NCBI RefSeq assembly: GCF_001043115.1
Contig: NZ_LFME01000016.1
Span: forward strand, 1-64,000
Origin: Xanthomonas sp. NCPPB 1128
GTDB taxonomy: Bacteria > Pseudomonadota > Gammaproteobacteria > Xanthomonadales > Xanthomonadaceae
Direction of reading: 5' to 3'
DNA length: 64,000 nucleotides
Positions 49,624 through 59,886 of the stretch are shown here, piece by piece; position 1 is the first letter of the stretch; each line of letters begins with the position of its first letter. The position numbers and the translations under genes are program-made. The notes below the pieces were generated by a model. It made no database searches. It was not told the DNA's origin and saw only the letters and a list, made by a program, of their open reading frames with translations.

Positions 49624-50892
49624 CTACCGGCTTCGCGCGACGCCTTCAGCGGCCGGCTCCGCCTCGCGCGCGGCCAGCCCGATCAGCACGCCGACCAGCG
49701 AGACATAGAAACCGGTACTCACCTGGTGCGCGAACATCGACTGGGTCATGCCGCACAGGATGTAGGCCGCCACCACCATGATCCCGGCCGCTGCCGCGCC
49801 GTGGAAGTGCGGCTGCGGCCGGCGCCGGTACAGGCGCAACAGCAGCCACAGCGGCACGCCGTACACCAGCAGGATCAGCACGGTACCGGGCAGGCCCTGG
49901 GTCGCGCTCCATTCGGCCAGGTCGTTGTGCGCGTGGCCAAGGTGGCAGCGCTCGACAAAGCCCTTGCGGCAGTCCGGCAGGCGCAGCATGGCATTATCGA
50001 AGCGGCCCACGCCGACCCCGACCACGGGGTGTTCGACGAAGGTCGCCGCCGCCACCTGCAGGCGTTCGATGCGCGCACCAGCCGAGGAATCGCTGTCGCC
50101 GCGCTCGTAGCGCTGCACGTCGTGGTGCAACTCGGCCAGGCGGGTCTGCTTGGTCAGCGCCGGCACGCTCAGCACCAGCACCGCCGCCAGCGCGGTGCAC
50201 GCGCCCAGGATCATCAGCCGGGTCGCGCTGTCGCGCCAGCGCAGGCACAGGGCGCTGACCACCAGCAGCAACAGCACGCCCAGCCACACGCCGCGGCTGC
50301 CGCTGAGCAGGATGACGATGCCGCCGGCCACCACCGCGGCCACGGCCCACGGCCACTGCCCGCGTGGCCGGCAGAACACCGCCAGCACCATCAGCATCAG
50401 CACCACGTCGGCCAGCACAATGGCGTTGGTCCAGCCCTCGGCGCGCGGCTGGCCCTGCAGCACCTGCACGCTGGCCAGCACCAGCGCGGCGAGAATGCCG
50501 AGCAGCGCGCCCCACCACAGCAGGCGCTGCGACGGCCGCAGGGCGTAAGTCCACAGCGCCGCCCACGGCAGCACCAGGAAGCGGGTGCGGTTGTCGATGT
50601 CCTTCAGCGGCTGGCCGAAATACAGCACCGAGCACAACGACAGCCCGATCACCAGCAGCGCCAGGATCCACAGCCAGCGCAGCGATGGCTGCATCGGCGT
50701 CACCGCCTGGCGCAGTTGCGGCAGCGCCAGCAGGCTGGTCGCCAGCAGTAGCAGGCCGAACGGCAGCAAGCCGCTGGGCATGCTGATCACCAGCGCCGGC
50801 AGGCACAGCAGCGCGAGCGCCGCGCCGCGTTCGGCCAGCGACTGGCGCGAGAACGCGGAAACGGCATGGCGTGGCGCGATCGGCTGGGACAT
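49624..50892 (-). CDS. waaL: O-antigen ligase/polymerase-like membrane protein
   Basis: A 422-residue protein with 10-12 hydrophobic helices and a large periplasmic loop in the second half. The Wzy_C/WaaL-type segments are ILLSGSRGVWLGVLLLL and, in the loop, VEHPVVGVGVGRFDNAML and HLGHAHNDLAEWSATQGLPG, with the conserved His. It probably joins O-antigen to lipid A-core, and the core-biosynthesis neighbours support this. Wzy polymerase is the alternative. Confidence 0.75.
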   Translation of the reverse strand: MSQPIAPRHAVSAFSRQSLAERGAALALLCLPALVISMPSGLLPFGLLLLATSLLALPQLRQAVTPMQPSLRWLWILALLVIGLSLCSVLYFGQPLKDIDNRTRFLVLPWAALWTYALRPSQRLLWWGALLGILAALVLASVQVLQGQPRAEGWTNAIVLADVVLMLMVLAVFCRPRGQWPWAVAAVVAGGIVILLSGSRGVWLGVLLLLVVSALCLRWRDSATRLMILGACTALAAVLVLSVPALTKQTRLAELHHDVQRYERGDSDSSAGARIERLQVAAATFVEHPVVGVGVGRFDNAMLRLPDCRKGFVERCHLGHAHNDLAEWSATQGLPGTVLILLVYGVPLWLLLRLYRRRPQPHFHGAAAAGIMVVAAYILCGMTQSMFAHQVSTGFYVSLVGVLIGLAAREAEPAAEGVARSR

Positions 50893-50946
50893 CGAGGAGG
50901 GAAGGCCGTAGGGGTGGGGTGGTCGGCGATGATCCGGGGCGCTTCC

Positions 50947-51981
50947 CTAACCCGGCCTGACCTGTTCGCGATCGGCGCCATGGCTGGCCGGCACGGCGGG
51001 CGGCGGCGTCTCCCCGAGCAGATCGGCCACCGCCGCACGCAGGCGCTCGCCGAACTCGCGACGGCGCGCCTCGAAGAAGCCACGCGCGGCGGTGCCCAGC
51101 GCGTCGCACTGCATCGGCGTCAATGCCAGCGCCTGCGCCATCGCCTGTTCGAGGCCGGCCGCCTCGATCCGGTAGCGCACGCCGAAGTTGTCCGGGCCCT
51201 CGCCGACCGGGTCGATCAGTACGCCGCGCTCGGCGCTCACCAGTTCGTTCATCGGCGCACCATTGGTGGTGATCACGACCGCGCCGACGCTCAGCGCTTC
51301 CATGATGTAGTGGCCGAAGCCCTCCACCTCGGACGGGCACAGGTGGAAGCGGTGCGCGTTCTGCAGCCGCCGCAGTTCCTGCTGGTCGAGGTAACCGGTC
51401 AGGTAGTCGATGTTCTCGGCCTCGATCGGATGGGACTTCTTGGCGCTCTGCACCACGGTCAGCCGCGGCCACTCGGGGTGCCGCGCCCAGGTCTGCAGCA
51501 GCAGCGCGGTGCCCTTGGCTGAACTGCGCCCGGCCACATGCAGGCAGGCGCGTTCGCGCGGCACCTCTGGACGGTAGCAATCGTCGCTGCAAAAGCCGAT
51601 GAAGGCGGTCGGCGCCATCGTGGAGAAACGTTGTTCGGCCTGGCGGGTCTTGCACAGCACCTGGGCGAAGCGCGGCAGGCAGCGCAGCCATTTGTGCCGG
51701 AACCATTCCGGGTTGGGGATCAGCGCGTTGCGCAGGCCGCTGCCCAGGCAGCGCGGGTACACCCGCTCCAGGAAGATCTGCAGGTCGGCGCGCCCGAACA
51801 GCAGGCTGCGCAGGAACAGGCGCAGTTCGCGCAGGCGGTTGGCCATGCGCACGGTGCCGAAGCCCAGCACCTCGACGCGGTAGCGGCCGGTCTCGCGCAG
51901 CAGGTCGGCGACCACCTGCAGGTCGCGGCTGAGGCCGCCGCCGTTGTCGCGGCTGATGACCCGGATCAGGCGTGGCGGCAC
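50947..51981 (-). CDS. GT4-family glycosyltransferase
   Basis: A 344-residue protein. GTG 51981 is chosen because GGGGAG precedes it and the protein then begins PPRLIRVISRDNGGGLSRDLQ, a normal N-terminal strand-loop; longer versions add Arg-rich noise that overlaps the upstream gene. The C-terminal half has the GT-B donor motif CPSEVEGFGHYIMEALSVGAVVITTNGAPMNEL. It probably adds a sugar to LPS core or another surface glycan. Confidence 0.75.
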   Translation of the reverse strand: MPPRLIRVISRDNGGGLSRDLQVVADLLRETGRYRVEVLGFGTVRMANRLRELRLFLRSLLFGRADLQIFLERVYPRCLGSGLRNALIPNPEWFRHKWLRCLPRFAQVLCKTRQAEQRFSTMAPTAFIGFCSDDCYRPEVPRERACLHVAGRSSAKGTALLLQTWARHPEWPRLTVVQSAKKSHPIEAENIDYLTGYLDQQELRRLQNAHRFHLCPSEVEGFGHYIMEALSVGAVVITTNGAPMNELVSAERGVLIDPVGEGPDNFGVRYRIEAAGLEQAMAQALALTPMQCDALGTAARGFFEARRREFGERLRAAVADLLGETPPPAVPASHGADREQVRPG

Positions 51982-52057
51982 GCGCGCTCCCCAGCCGGCG
52001 CGGCACGCTGGCCGCCAGCGGCACCTGCGCCACGCCGCCGCAACGCGCGGGCGCGGT

Positions 52058-53773
52058 TCATTCGAGGCGATCCTTGTCCTGCTCGCGCAGGCGATCGAAA
52101 TCTTCCTGGGTGGCCACGCAGCGGCCATGCACCGCAGTGGCCGGGACCAGCCACCAGTTGCGTCGGTTGGCGACGCCGGCCAGGACACTGGCGCTGCGGT
52201 CCACACAGCCCAGCATCGCCGCCTCCTGCACCAGCAACCAGCGCCGCTGCGGCGCCTGCGCCTGCCAGGCGATGCCGCGGCGCAATTGCTGTTCCCACGG
52301 CACCACGAAACCGAAGGTCGTCGCGGGGCGGTCGGCCATCAGCAGGTTCTGTTCCTTCCAGGCGACCAGGCCGAGTTCGGCATCCGGGCCGATGCGGCGC
52401 CCGACCGACTCCATCACCCCGCGCGCGGAGCTGGACAGGTTGATCAGCGGGTACACCAGCAAGCCGGCCATCGCCCAGACCATGGTCAGGGTCGAGACCG
52501 TCGCCAGTTCCGGGCGGCGCCGCGCGAACGCGGCCAAGCTGGCCACGCCCCACAGGCCGATCGCCAGCAGGATCCAGGCCAGCACCTGCACCGTGGCCAG
52601 GTCGATGCCGCGGTCTTCCATCATCCGCGCGCGGAAGCCGTGTCCCAGCAGGATCGCCGCGCCGACGCCGCCCAGCGCCAGCGTCAGCAGGGCGGTGAAC
52701 GCCAGCAGCAGGCGCTTGACCCCGGTCTTGCGCAACAGCCCGGGGATCAGCGGCCCCATCGCCAGGCACAGCATCGGCAGCGCCGGCAGGACGTAGACGT
52801 CGCGCTTGCCGGTCGGGATCGAGAAGAACAGCACCACCAGCGCCCACCAGGCCAGCGGCAGCAGGTAGCGCGCATCGCGCCGGCGCAGGCGCCGCGCCCA
52901 GGCGGAGATCGCCCAAGGCAACGCCAGCAGCACCGGCAACCACATGCTCGGCATCACCCCGAAGAAGTACAGCGGCCCGTGCGCGTGGTCCCAGGACTTG
53001 GCGTAGCGCCCGGCGGTCTGCCGGAACAGGATGTCGTTGAGATAGGCGCGGTACTCGGGCGCGTTGCTCGACAGCGCGGTGACCACCATCGGCAGCAGCC
53101 AGATCGACACCGCCGCCAGGAACGCCAGTGGCCCCAGCCAAAAGCGCGGATCGCGCAGGCCGACCCGCACCCCGCGCCAGTGCGCCAGCGACGCCGCCGC
53201 GGCCGGCAGCAGCATCAGCAGCGCCAGCACGCCCACGCCCTTGGTGATGGTGCCCAGGCCGGCGGCGAACCAGCCCAGCGCCCACAGCCGCCAGTCCGGC
53301 CCGCGCAACAGATGGCGCAGCAGCGCGTAGTTGGCCAGGGTGATGAAGAACACCACCAGCGGATCGATCTGCGCCTTCTTCGCCTGGTAGGTGAAGTGGA
53401 AGGCGAACAACAACGCATAGGCAGCGTACATGCCGACGCGGCGCGTCCACAGGCGCCGGCCGAGGTCGTAGACGCAGGCCAGCGTGCCCAGCCCGGCCAG
53501 CAGCGACGGCAGCAGGAACGCCACCCGCCAGTTGCCGAACAGCGTATAGAAGCTGGCCTGCAGCCACATCAGCATCGGCGGCTTGTCCGAGTACAGCTCG
53601 GTGCCGCGGTGCGGGAACAGCCAGTTGCCGCTCTCCACCATCTGCTTGGCGACCAGCGCGAAGCGCGGTTCGTCGGCCGGGTGCGGATCGCGCAGGCCCA
53701 GGCCGGCGCCGAGCACCAGCACGGCCAGGATGGCCAACAACCAGAACTCTCGGGACGCGCGGGTCTTCAGCAT
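52058..53773 (-). CDS. ArnT-like undecaprenyl-linked glycosyltransferase (GT83/PMT family)
   Basis: A 571-residue protein with about 12 hydrophobic helices. The N-terminal GLRDPHPADEPRFALVAKQMVESGNWLFPHRG has the catalytic-type D-E pair, followed by YSDKPPMLMW, both typical of ArnT/PMT enzymes acting at the periplasmic face. It could add a sugar to lipid A or to another glycan. The arnBCADEF genes are not in the window, so aminoarabinose is not proven. It starts 25 bases after rsmB. Confidence 0.8.
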   Translation of the reverse strand: MLKTRASREFWLLAILAVLVLGAGLGLRDPHPADEPRFALVAKQMVESGNWLFPHRGTELYSDKPPMLMWLQASFYTLFGNWRVAFLLPSLLAGLGTLACVYDLGRRLWTRRVGMYAAYALLFAFHFTYQAKKAQIDPLVVFFITLANYALLRHLLRGPDWRLWALGWFAAGLGTITKGVGVLALLMLLPAAAASLAHWRGVRVGLRDPRFWLGPLAFLAAVSIWLLPMVVTALSSNAPEYRAYLNDILFRQTAGRYAKSWDHAHGPLYFFGVMPSMWLPVLLALPWAISAWARRLRRRDARYLLPLAWWALVVLFFSIPTGKRDVYVLPALPMLCLAMGPLIPGLLRKTGVKRLLLAFTALLTLALGGVGAAILLGHGFRARMMEDRGIDLATVQVLAWILLAIGLWGVASLAAFARRRPELATVSTLTMVWAMAGLLVYPLINLSSSARGVMESVGRRIGPDAELGLVAWKEQNLLMADRPATTFGFVVPWEQQLRRGIAWQAQAPQRRWLLVQEAAMLGCVDRSASVLAGVANRRNWWLVPATAVHGRCVATQEDFDRLREQDKDRLE

Positions 53774-53798
53774 GGGAGGCGATGATACCGGGGCCGGT

Positions 53799-55118
53799 TC
53801 ATGCCGTCTTGCGGAACCTTGCGTAGTAGAACCCGTCGCAGTCCTGCTCGCCCGGGAAGCGCTGGCGGCCGCCGCCGGAGGCATGCCCGCAGGCCACGCC
53901 CGGATCCTCCAGGGCCGCACCGGGCTGCCGCGCCAGCAAGGCCTGCACCTGCCGTGCGTTCTCGTCCTGCAGCAGCGAGCAGGTGGCGTAGACCAGCACC
54001 CCGCCCGGCCGCAGCACCTGCCAGGCGGCGTCGAGCAGGCGCACCTGCAGTGCCTGCAGGGCGGTCACGTCCTCGCGCCGGCGATGCAGCAGCACATCCG
54101 GCTGGCGGCGCACGATGCCGGTGGCCGAACACGGCGCGTCGAGCAGCACCGCGTCGAACGGCTCGCCATCCCACCAGTCCTGCGGCTGCGCCGCGTCGGC
54201 GACCTGCAGCTGCGCCTGGGCGCCAGTACCAGTGCGCGCGAAGGTCTCGCCGACCCGCGCCAGGCGCCGCGCATCCACGTCCAGCGCGGTCAGGCGCAGG
54301 CTCGGGTCGCGTTCGAGCAGGTGTGCGGACTTGCCGCCGGGCGCCGCGCAGGCGTCGAGCACGCGCGCACCCGGCGCCGGCGCCAGCACGTCGGCGACCT
54401 GCTGCGCCGCGCCGTCCTGCACCGAGACGCGGCCGTCGGCGAAGCCCGGCAAGGCGCCCACCGCCAGCGGTGTCTCCAGGCGAATGGCATCGGCCAGCAG
54501 CGGCGACGCCTGCGCGGCGATGCCGGCCGCAGCCAGTTCCTGTAGATAGGCATCACGGCTGCCGTGTTGGCGGTTGACCCGCAGCCACAGCGGCGCCGGC
54601 GGCTGGCTGGCGGCGAAGATCGCCTCGGCCTGCTGCGGCCAGTCGGTGTGCAGCGCATCGCGCAACCACAGCGGCCAGCCCGCATCGGCGGCGACCGCCG
54701 GCAGCCCGTCGCGCAGCGCGCGCCGCAGCAGCGCATTAACCAGCCCGGCCTGGCGCGGCCGATCCAGCGCGCGCGTCGCCTCCACCGTCGCCGACAGCGC
54801 CGCGTGCGGCGCCAGGCCCAGCGCATCGAGCTGGGCGAAGCCGGCCAGCAGCAGGCCGCGCAATTCGGCATCGCGCTGCGGCAATTGCTTCTGCAGCCAC
54901 ATCCGCAGCGCCGCCTCGTAGGCCGGGCGGCGGCGCAGCACGGCGAAGCAGATCGCCTCCACCAGCGCACGGTCGCGCGAGTCCGGCAGCGTCGGCAAGG
55001 CGATGGCCAGTTCGGCCTTGAGCGAGCGGCCGCGATCGATCACCGCGGTCAGCACGCGGGCGGCGACCACCCGCGGGGCCACGCCTGGTGGCCACGCAGC
55101 GGCGGGCGTCGTGGTCAT
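53799..55118 (-). CDS. rsmB: 16S rRNA m5C967 methyltransferase
   Basis: A 439-residue protein. Residues 1-130 are the NusB-like RNA-binding domain, then a SAM-dependent methyltransferase: [15 protein letters not shown] binds SAM, with catalytic cysteines in [17 protein letters not shown] and [15 protein letters not shown] 55118 ([16 protein letters not shown]) overlaps the stop of a small ORF upstream as ATGA. It follows def and fmt as in many gamma-proteobacteria. Confidence 0.95.
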   Translation of the reverse strand: MTTTPAAAWPPGVAPRVVAARVLTAVIDRGRSLKAELAIALPTLPDSRDRALVEAICFAVLRRRPAYEAALRMWLQKQLPQRDAELRGLLLAGFAQLDALGLAPHAALSATVEATRALDRPRQAGLVNALLRRALRDGLPAVAADAGWPLWLRDALHTDWPQQAEAIFAASQPPAPLWLRVNRQHGSRDAYLQELAAAGIAAQASPLLADAIRLETPLAVGALPGFADGRVSVQDGAAQQVADVLAPAPGARVLDACAAPGGKSAHLLERDPSLRLTALDVDARRLARVGETFARTGTGAQAQLQVADAAQPQDWWDGEPFDAVLLDAPCSATGIVRRQPDVLLHRRREDVTALQALQVRLLDAAWQVLRPGGVLVYATCSLLQDENARQVQALLARQPGAALEDPGVACGHASGGGRQRFPGEQDCDGFYYARFRKTA

Positions 55119-55279
55119 CGGCGCGTGCTCCGGGACATGGCGTGCCCGCGCGCGTATGCCGTGCCGTGGTTGCGCATGCGGATGGCGGGGATGCGCGAAG
55201 CGGTGGACGTCCGCCTGCGCATCAGCGAGCACGCGGCCACGGCCGCGCCTGCGAGGCTCAACGCGGCGTACGCAGGCAT
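55115..55279 (-). CDS. 54-residue membrane or lipoprotein-like ORF between fmt and rsmB
   Basis: The ATG at 55279 follows GAGG (eight-base spacing) just after the fmt stop, and the TGA overlaps the rsmB ATG (ATGA). The peptide begins [20 protein letters not shown], a short hydrophobic helix ending in a VAAC lipobox-like pattern, and continues with an Arg-rich tail. No family is recognised. The tail sense argues for an N-out anchor or a leader peptide coupling fmt to rsmB; a chance frame in GC-rich DNA remains possible. Confidence 0.4.
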   Translation of the reverse strand: MPAYAALSLAGAAVAACSLMRRRTSTASRIPAIRMRNHGTAYARGHAMSRSTRR

Positions 55280-55289
55280 GCTCGACGCC

Positions 55290-56213
55290 TCAGGCCAGGA
55301 CCGGCAGGTCGCGCCGTGCATTGAGGTAGTCGGCGGCGGTGATCGCCTTGCCACCCTCGCGCTGCAGCACGCGCAGGCGCAGCGCGCCCTGGCCGCAGGC
55401 GATGTCGATGCCCTGCTTGGACGCGGTCAGCACCGTGCCCGGCGGCTGCCCGTGGGCCAGGTCCAGCGGGATCGCGCCGCGCACCCGCACCCGCTCGCCG
55501 GCCAGCATCGCCTCGGCGACCGGCCACGGATCGAAGGCGCGCACCTGCCGCGCCAGCTGCGCCGCCGGCTGCTGCCAGTCCAGCCGCGCCTGCGCCTTGT
55601 CCAGCTTCTGCGCGTACGTCACGCCGGCCTCCGGCTGCGGCTGCGCCACCGGACGCAGGCCGGCACGCAGCAGGCCCAAGCCATCGGCCAGCACCTGCGC
55701 ACCGAGCGCGGCCAAGCGATCGTGCAACTGCCCGCCGGTCTCGTCGGCGCCGATCGGCGTGCGCTGCGACAGCAACACCGGGCCGGTATCCAGCCCGGCC
55801 TCCATCTGCATCAGGCACACCCCGGTCTCGCTGTCGCCGGCCTCGATCGCGCGCTGGATCGGCGCGGCGCCGCGCCAGCGCGGCAGCAGCGAGGCGTGGA
55901 CGTTCCAGCAGCCATGGGTCGGGATCGCCAGCACCGCCTTGGGCAGGATCAGCCCGTAGGCCACCACCACGATCAGGTCCGGCTGCAGCGCGCGCAGCGC
56001 CTGCAGCGTCTCCGGCGTGCGCAGCGTCTGCGGCTGCAGCACCGGGATGCCGCGCGCCACCGCCTCCAGCTTGACCGGCGACGGGGTCAGCCCACGCCCG
56101 CGCCCGGCAGGGCGGTCAGGCTGGGTGTAGACCGCGATCACTTCATGGCGCTGCGCAGCCGCGCGCAACGACGGCACGGCGAAGTCCGGCGTACCGGCGA
56201 AGACGAGTTTCAT
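55290..56213 (-). CDS. fmt: methionyl-tRNA formyltransferase
   Basis: A 307-residue enzyme that formylates initiator Met-t[19 protein letters not shown] is the usual start; [34 protein letters not shown] (catalytic Asn/His) and LDTGPVLL complete the catalytic domain. The C-terminal beta-barrel follows from about residue 205. It lies downstream of def on the same strand. Confidence 0.97.
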   Translation of the reverse strand: MKLVFAGTPDFAVPSLRAAAQRHEVIAVYTQPDRPAGRGRGLTPSPVKLEAVARGIPVLQPQTLRTPETLQALRALQPDLIVVVAYGLILPKAVLAIPTHGCWNVHASLLPRWRGAAPIQRAIEAGDSETGVCLMQMEAGLDTGPVLLSQRTPIGADETGGQLHDRLAALGAQVLADGLGLLRAGLRPVAQPQPEAGVTYAQKLDKAQARLDWQQPAAQLARQVRAFDPWPVAEAMLAGERVRVRGAIPLDLAHGQPPGTVLTASKQGIDIACGQGALRLRVLQREGGKAITAADYLNARRDLPVLA

Positions 56214-56219
56214 TTGGCG

Positions 56220-56324
56220 GAGATTCGGGATTGGGGATTGGGGATTCGCAACGGCAGGATCGGCGACCGGCAGGGGACGATTCGCTCTGGCGAATCCCCA
56301 ATCCCGGCTCCCGAATCCCGGCCG
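56220..56324. repeat. GGGATTGGGGATT-type intergenic repeat
   Basis: GATTCGGGATTGGGGATTGG-type units run left to right at about 56220-56250, and complementary AATCCCCAATCCCGG units lie at about 56293-56322, so the spacer between def and fmt can fold into a long imperfect hairpin. It may be a mobile repeat or an mRNA processing site. Confidence 0.45.
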
Positions 56325-56837
56325 TCAGGCCACGTGCTTGCGCGCCTTGGCCAGTTTCTTGCGCACCATTTCGCGCTTGAGCGGGGACAGGTAGTCGACG
56401 AACAGCTTGCCGTCGAGGTGGTCCATCTCGTGCTGCACGCACACCGCCAGCAGGCCGTCGGTGCTCAGTTCCTGCGGCTGGCCCTGGCGGTCCAGGTAGC
56501 GCACGGTGATGGCGTCGGCGCGGGTCACGTCGGCGTAGATGCCGGGGACCGACAGACAGCCCTCCTGGTACACCTGTTCGCCGTCGCGCTGCACGATCTG
56601 CGGGTTGATGAACACCTGCGGGGCGTTCTTCTCCTCGCTGACGTCGATGACCATGAAGCGCTTGTGCACGTCCACCTGGCTGGCCGCCAGGCCGATGCCC
56701 GGCGCGTCGTACATGGTCTCGAACATGTCGTCGAGCAGGCGTTGGAAGGCCGCGGAGGTGACCTCGGCGGCATCGACCGGCACCGCCTTGGTGCGCAGGC
56801 GCGGGTCGGGGAATTCGAGAATGGGGAGCAGGGCCAT
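56325..56837 (-). CDS. def: peptide deformylase
   Basis: A 170-residue metal enzyme that removes the N-formyl group from new proteins. ATG 56837 ([15 protein letters not shown]) is preferred to a start 12 bases upstream. All three motifs are present: [17 protein letters not shown] and QHEMDHLDG, with Cys and both His metal ligands. First gene of the def-fmt-rsmB run. Confidence 0.97.
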   Translation of the reverse strand: MALLPILEFPDPRLRTKAVPVDAAEVTSAAFQRLLDDMFETMYDAPGIGLAASQVDVHKRFMVIDVSEEKNAPQVFINPQIVQRDGEQVYQEGCLSVPGIYADVTRADAITVRYLDRQGQPQELSTDGLLAVCVQHEMDHLDGKLFVDYLSPLKREMVRKKLAKARKHVA

Positions 56838-56931
56838 AGCGGTACCCAAGATGGGGGCGCCGGACGATTCGGCAAGACCTGCGGATTCTACCCGTTTCTG
56901 CGCCCGACGCTTGCGCCCGCACCAGGGTTCT

Positions 56932-56943
56932 GCACTATAGTGC
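56932..56943. promoter_or_regulatory. palindrome overlapping a candidate -10 of the LysM gene
   Basis: GCACTATAGTGC is a perfect 12-base palindrome containing TATAGT, 33 bases upstream of the LysM ATG. A TTGCGC at 56911-56916 could be a -35 with 19-base spacing. The palindrome may be an operator, or chance symmetry around a -10. Confidence 0.4.
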
Positions 56944-56975
56944 GCGAACCTGTTGGGGAATCAGGCTCCGCGCTC

Positions 56976-58112
56976 ATGTTCAATCGACTCCGCACGGTCG
57001 TCGCCGTGGCGATGCTCACCGTGGCGACCTATGCTGCTTCCGCCAGCATGGCCGCCGAACACCCCGACACCTACGTGGTGCGCAAGGGCGATACGCTGTG
57101 GGACATCGCCGGGCGCTTCCTCGGCAAGCCCTGGCTGTGGCCGGAGATCTGGCAGGCCAATCCGCAGGTGCACAACCCGCACCTGATCTATCCCGGCGAC
57201 GTGCTCAGCCTGGCCTACCTGGACCGGGTGGCGCGTGCCGAGGTCAAGCCGGGTCCGCGCCAGGACGCGCCGATCGACGCGATCCCGCTGGCGCAGGTGG
57301 AGCCGTTCCTGAAGAACCTGCGCGTGGTCGACCGCATCGACGACCTGCCCTACGTGGTCGGCACCGAAGACAACCGCCTGCGCGCCACCGACGGGCAACT
57401 GGTCTACGCGGTCGGCCTCGGCCAGGCCCAGGCCGGGCAGCGCTACGCCGTGGTCCGCCCGACCGTGCGCTACCTGCTGCCCAAGCTCAGCGACGACCTC
57501 AATGCCGAAGGCCGCAGCATCCCCGGCAGCGGCAACCTGTGGCAGACCTTCGTGCCGCCGGACAAGCGCCGCGAGACGCTCGGCTACGAATTGGCCCAGG
57601 TCAACATCGGCACCGTCGCCCGCGTATCCGCCGATGGCCGCCAGGCCACTGCCCTGCTGCTGCAGGACAATGCCCGCGAAGTGCGCGCCGGCGACCGCCT
57701 GATCCCGGTCGAGGCGCAGCCCTACGACCTGCAGTTCGTGCCGCACCCGCCGTCCGAGCAGGCGCTGGCCGCCGGCCTGCGGGTGCTGGCGGTGGCCGAC
57801 GCGTTCAGCGCGGCCGGTCCGCGCGACGTGATCGCCATTTCCGGCGGCCGCCGCGAAGGCATCGACAACGGCACGGTGGTGTCGCTGTGGCGCCACGGTA
57901 CCCGGGTCAACGACCGCGTGCGCCACCCCAACACCTCCCGCGCCGACGACGGCTTCACCGGCGGCAGCGGCACGACCGTGGCGCTGCCGGACGAATACGC
58001 CGCGCACGCGATGGTGTTCCGCACCTTCGACAAGGTCAGCTACGCGCTGGTGATGGACGGCATCAAACCGACCCGCATCGGTTACGACGTCAAGCACCCG
58101 GACGCGCGCTGA
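56976..58112 (+). CDS. exported LysM-domain protein
   Basis: A 378-residue protein with a Sec signal (MFNRLRTVVAVAMLTVATYAA to about residue 27). A LysM domain follows at about 33-83 (YVVRKGDTLWDIAGRFLGKPWLWPEIWQANPQVHNPHLIYPGDVLSL), which binds peptidoglycan. The rest is a uniform, mainly beta region. This is the arrangement of the LysM protein commonly placed before dprA and smg in gamma-proteobacteria. It is probably periplasmic and cell-wall-bound; the activity is unknown. Confidence 0.9.
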   Translation: MFNRLRTVVAVAMLTVATYAASASMAAEHPDTYVVRKGDTLWDIAGRFLGKPWLWPEIWQANPQVHNPHLIYPGDVLSLAYLDRVARAEVKPGPRQDAPIDAIPLAQVEPFLKNLRVVDRIDDLPYVVGTEDNRLRATDGQLVYAVGLGQAQAGQRYAVVRPTVRYLLPKLSDDLNAEGRSIPGSGNLWQTFVPPDKRRETLGYELAQVNIGTVARVSADGRQATALLLQDNAREVRAGDRLIPVEAQPYDLQFVPHPPSEQALAAGLRVLAVADAFSAAGPRDVIAISGGRREGIDNGTVVSLWRHGTRVNDRVRHPNTSRADDGFTGGSGTTVALPDEYAAHAMVFRTFDKVSYALVMDGIKPTRIGYDVKHPDAR

Positions 58113-58143
58113 CCCGCCGCCGGGGCATCCCCCTACAGCGATT

Positions 58144-58171
58144 GCAGACGGCGCCCGAGGGCGCCGTCTGC
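58144..58171 (+). terminator. strong GC hairpin after the LysM gene
   Basis: GCAGACGGCGCC pairs perfectly with GGCGCCGTCTGC around a four-base loop, 31 bases past the stop and 22 bases before dprA. There is no U tract, so it may pause or protect transcripts rather than terminate them fully. Confidence 0.5.
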
Positions 58172-58193
58172 GTCTGCGGCCTAGGCTGGACGC

Positions 58194-59348
58194 ATGTCCA
58201 GTCCGGCCCCCGCTCCCGTCCACGCACCCACCGATCCGGCCCTGCTGCGCCTGTCGCTGGCCGGCGGCGCCAGCGCCCCGCGCCGGCTGCTGTTGGAACA
58301 GCACGGCAGCCCGGCCGCGGCATTGGCCGCAGGTCCCGCCGGCTGGCATGCCGCCGGCCTGGATGCGGCGCAGATCGCCGCGCTGCAGCGGCCCGACCGC
58401 GCAGCGCTGGAAACCGCCGAGCGCTGGCTGGCGCAGCCAGGCCGGCACCTGCTGGGCTGCCACGATCCCGACTACCCGGCCCTGCTGCGGCGTACGCCCA
58501 ACCCGCCACTGGCGCTGTACGTGGACGGCGACCCCGCGGCGCTGTGGCACCCGGGCGTCGCCGTGGTCGGCAGCCGCGCGCCCAGCGCCGGCGGTCGCGA
58601 CAACGCCTACGGCTTCGCCCTGGCCCTGGCCGCGGCCGGCTTCGCGGTGACCAGCGGCATGGCCAGTGGCGTGGATGCCGCCGCGCACCGGGCGGCGCTG
58701 TCGCGCGCGGACGGGCTGACCGTGGCGGTGGTCGGCACCGGCCCGGACCTGGCCTACCCGCGCCAGCATGCCGCCCTGCGCAGCCAGATCGCCGAACGCG
58801 GCGCGGTGGTCAGCGAGCATCCGCCCGGCACGCCAGCGCGGGCGGGCCACTTTCCGGCGCGCAACCGGATCATCGCCGGGCTGAGCCTGGCGACCCTGGT
58901 GATCGAGGCGGCCACCCGCTCCGGCGCGCTGATCACCGCGCGGCTGGCCGCCGAGGCCGGGCGCGAGGTGTTCGCCCTGCCCGGCTCCATCCATAACCCA
59001 CTGGCGCGCGGCTGCCACCGGCTGATCCGCGACGGCGCCGGGCTGGTGGAAAGCGCCGAGGAGGTGTTGGCCGGCGTCGCCCCCCTGGCGGCCGAACTCG
59101 CCGACGCCTTGCGCGGGCGCCTGAACGCCCCCACACAGGGAGCCAGCATCGCGCGCGACGCCACACCGGCCTTCCCTCACTCCGACTACCAGCGCTTGTG
59201 GCAGGCGCTGGGCCATGACCCCATCTGTATGGATTCAGTGATCGCACGCAGCGGATTGACGGCCGCAGCGGCGTCCTCCATGCTGCTGGCCATGGAACTG
59301 GATGGCTACGTGGCGGTCGAACGCGGTCGTTACACCCGCAAACCCTAG
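58194..59348 (+). CDS. dprA: DNA-processing protein A
   Basis: A 384-residue protein. After an N-terminal SAM-like domain comes the Rossmann-like DprA core: [67 protein letters not shown] and [25 protein letters not shown]-terminal winged-helix part is also visible. It binds single-stranded DNA and loads RecA during transformation. All core motifs are present. Confidence 0.96.
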   Translation: MSSPAPAPVHAPTDPALLRLSLAGGASAPRRLLLEQHGSPAAALAAGPAGWHAAGLDAAQIAALQRPDRAALETAERWLAQPGRHLLGCHDPDYPALLRRTPNPPLALYVDGDPAALWHPGVAVVGSRAPSAGGRDNAYGFALALAAAGFAVTSGMASGVDAAAHRAALSRADGLTVAVVGTGPDLAYPRQHAALRSQIAERGAVVSEHPPGTPARAGHFPARNRIIAGLSLATLVIEAATRSGALITARLAAEAGREVFALPGSIHNPLARGCHRLIRDGAGLVESAEEVLAGVAPLAAELADALRGRLNAPTQGASIARDATPAFPHSDYQRLWQALGHDPICMDSVIARSGLTAAAASSMLLAMELDGYVAVERGRYTRKP

Positions 59349-59391
59349 TTTCTTCACCTCCACAGCGTCTCGCGACGCAGGCCGAGGGGCA

Positions 59392-59865
59392 ATGAAAGAG
59401 AGCATTCTGGATGTCCTGCTGTACCTGTTCGAACACTATTTCAGCGAAGACGCGGATCCGGTCCGCGATCGCGACTCCCTCCAGAATGGCCTGATCCAGG
59501 CCGGTTTCAGCCCCACCGAGATCAGCAAGGCGTTCGACTGGCTCGACGCCCTGGCCGACCAGCGCCCAGCCGTGGCGCAGCCGCGCATCGATGGTCCGAT
59601 CCGCATCTACCACGGCCCGGAACTGGACAAGCTCGACGTGGAATGCCGCGGCTTCCTGCTGTTCCTGGAACAGCACGGCATCCTCGACAGCGACCAGCGC
59701 GAGCTGGTGCTGGACCGGGCCATGGCCCTGGACCAGGATGAGCTGGACCTGGACGACCTGAAGTGGGTGGTGCTGATGGTGCTGTTCAACCAGCCCGGTG
59801 CCGAGGCGGCGTACGCGTGGATGGAAACGCAGATGTTCGTCGACGAGCCGGAGCCGGTTCACTGA
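59392..59865 (+). CDS. smg: Smg/DUF494 family protein
   Basis: A 157-residue protein from ATG 59392, preceded by [42 protein letters not shown] and [17 protein letters not shown] are the conserved segments of the Smg family, usually sited between dprA and topA as here. Its function is unclear. Confidence 0.93.
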   Translation: MKESILDVLLYLFEHYFSEDADPVRDRDSLQNGLIQAGFSPTEISKAFDWLDALADQRPAVAQPRIDGPIRIYHGPELDKLDVECRGFLLFLEQHGILDSDQRELVLDRAMALDQDELDLDDLKWVVLMVLFNQPGAEAAYAWMETQMFVDEPEPVH

Positions 59866-59886
59866 GCCGCTGACGGTCGCGCACGG

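Noticed and set aside
54564-58112. A 1182-codon plus-strand open frame
   Set aside because: It is antisense to rsmB, fmt and def; only the part from ATG 56976 (LysM protein) has a signal peptide and a known domain.
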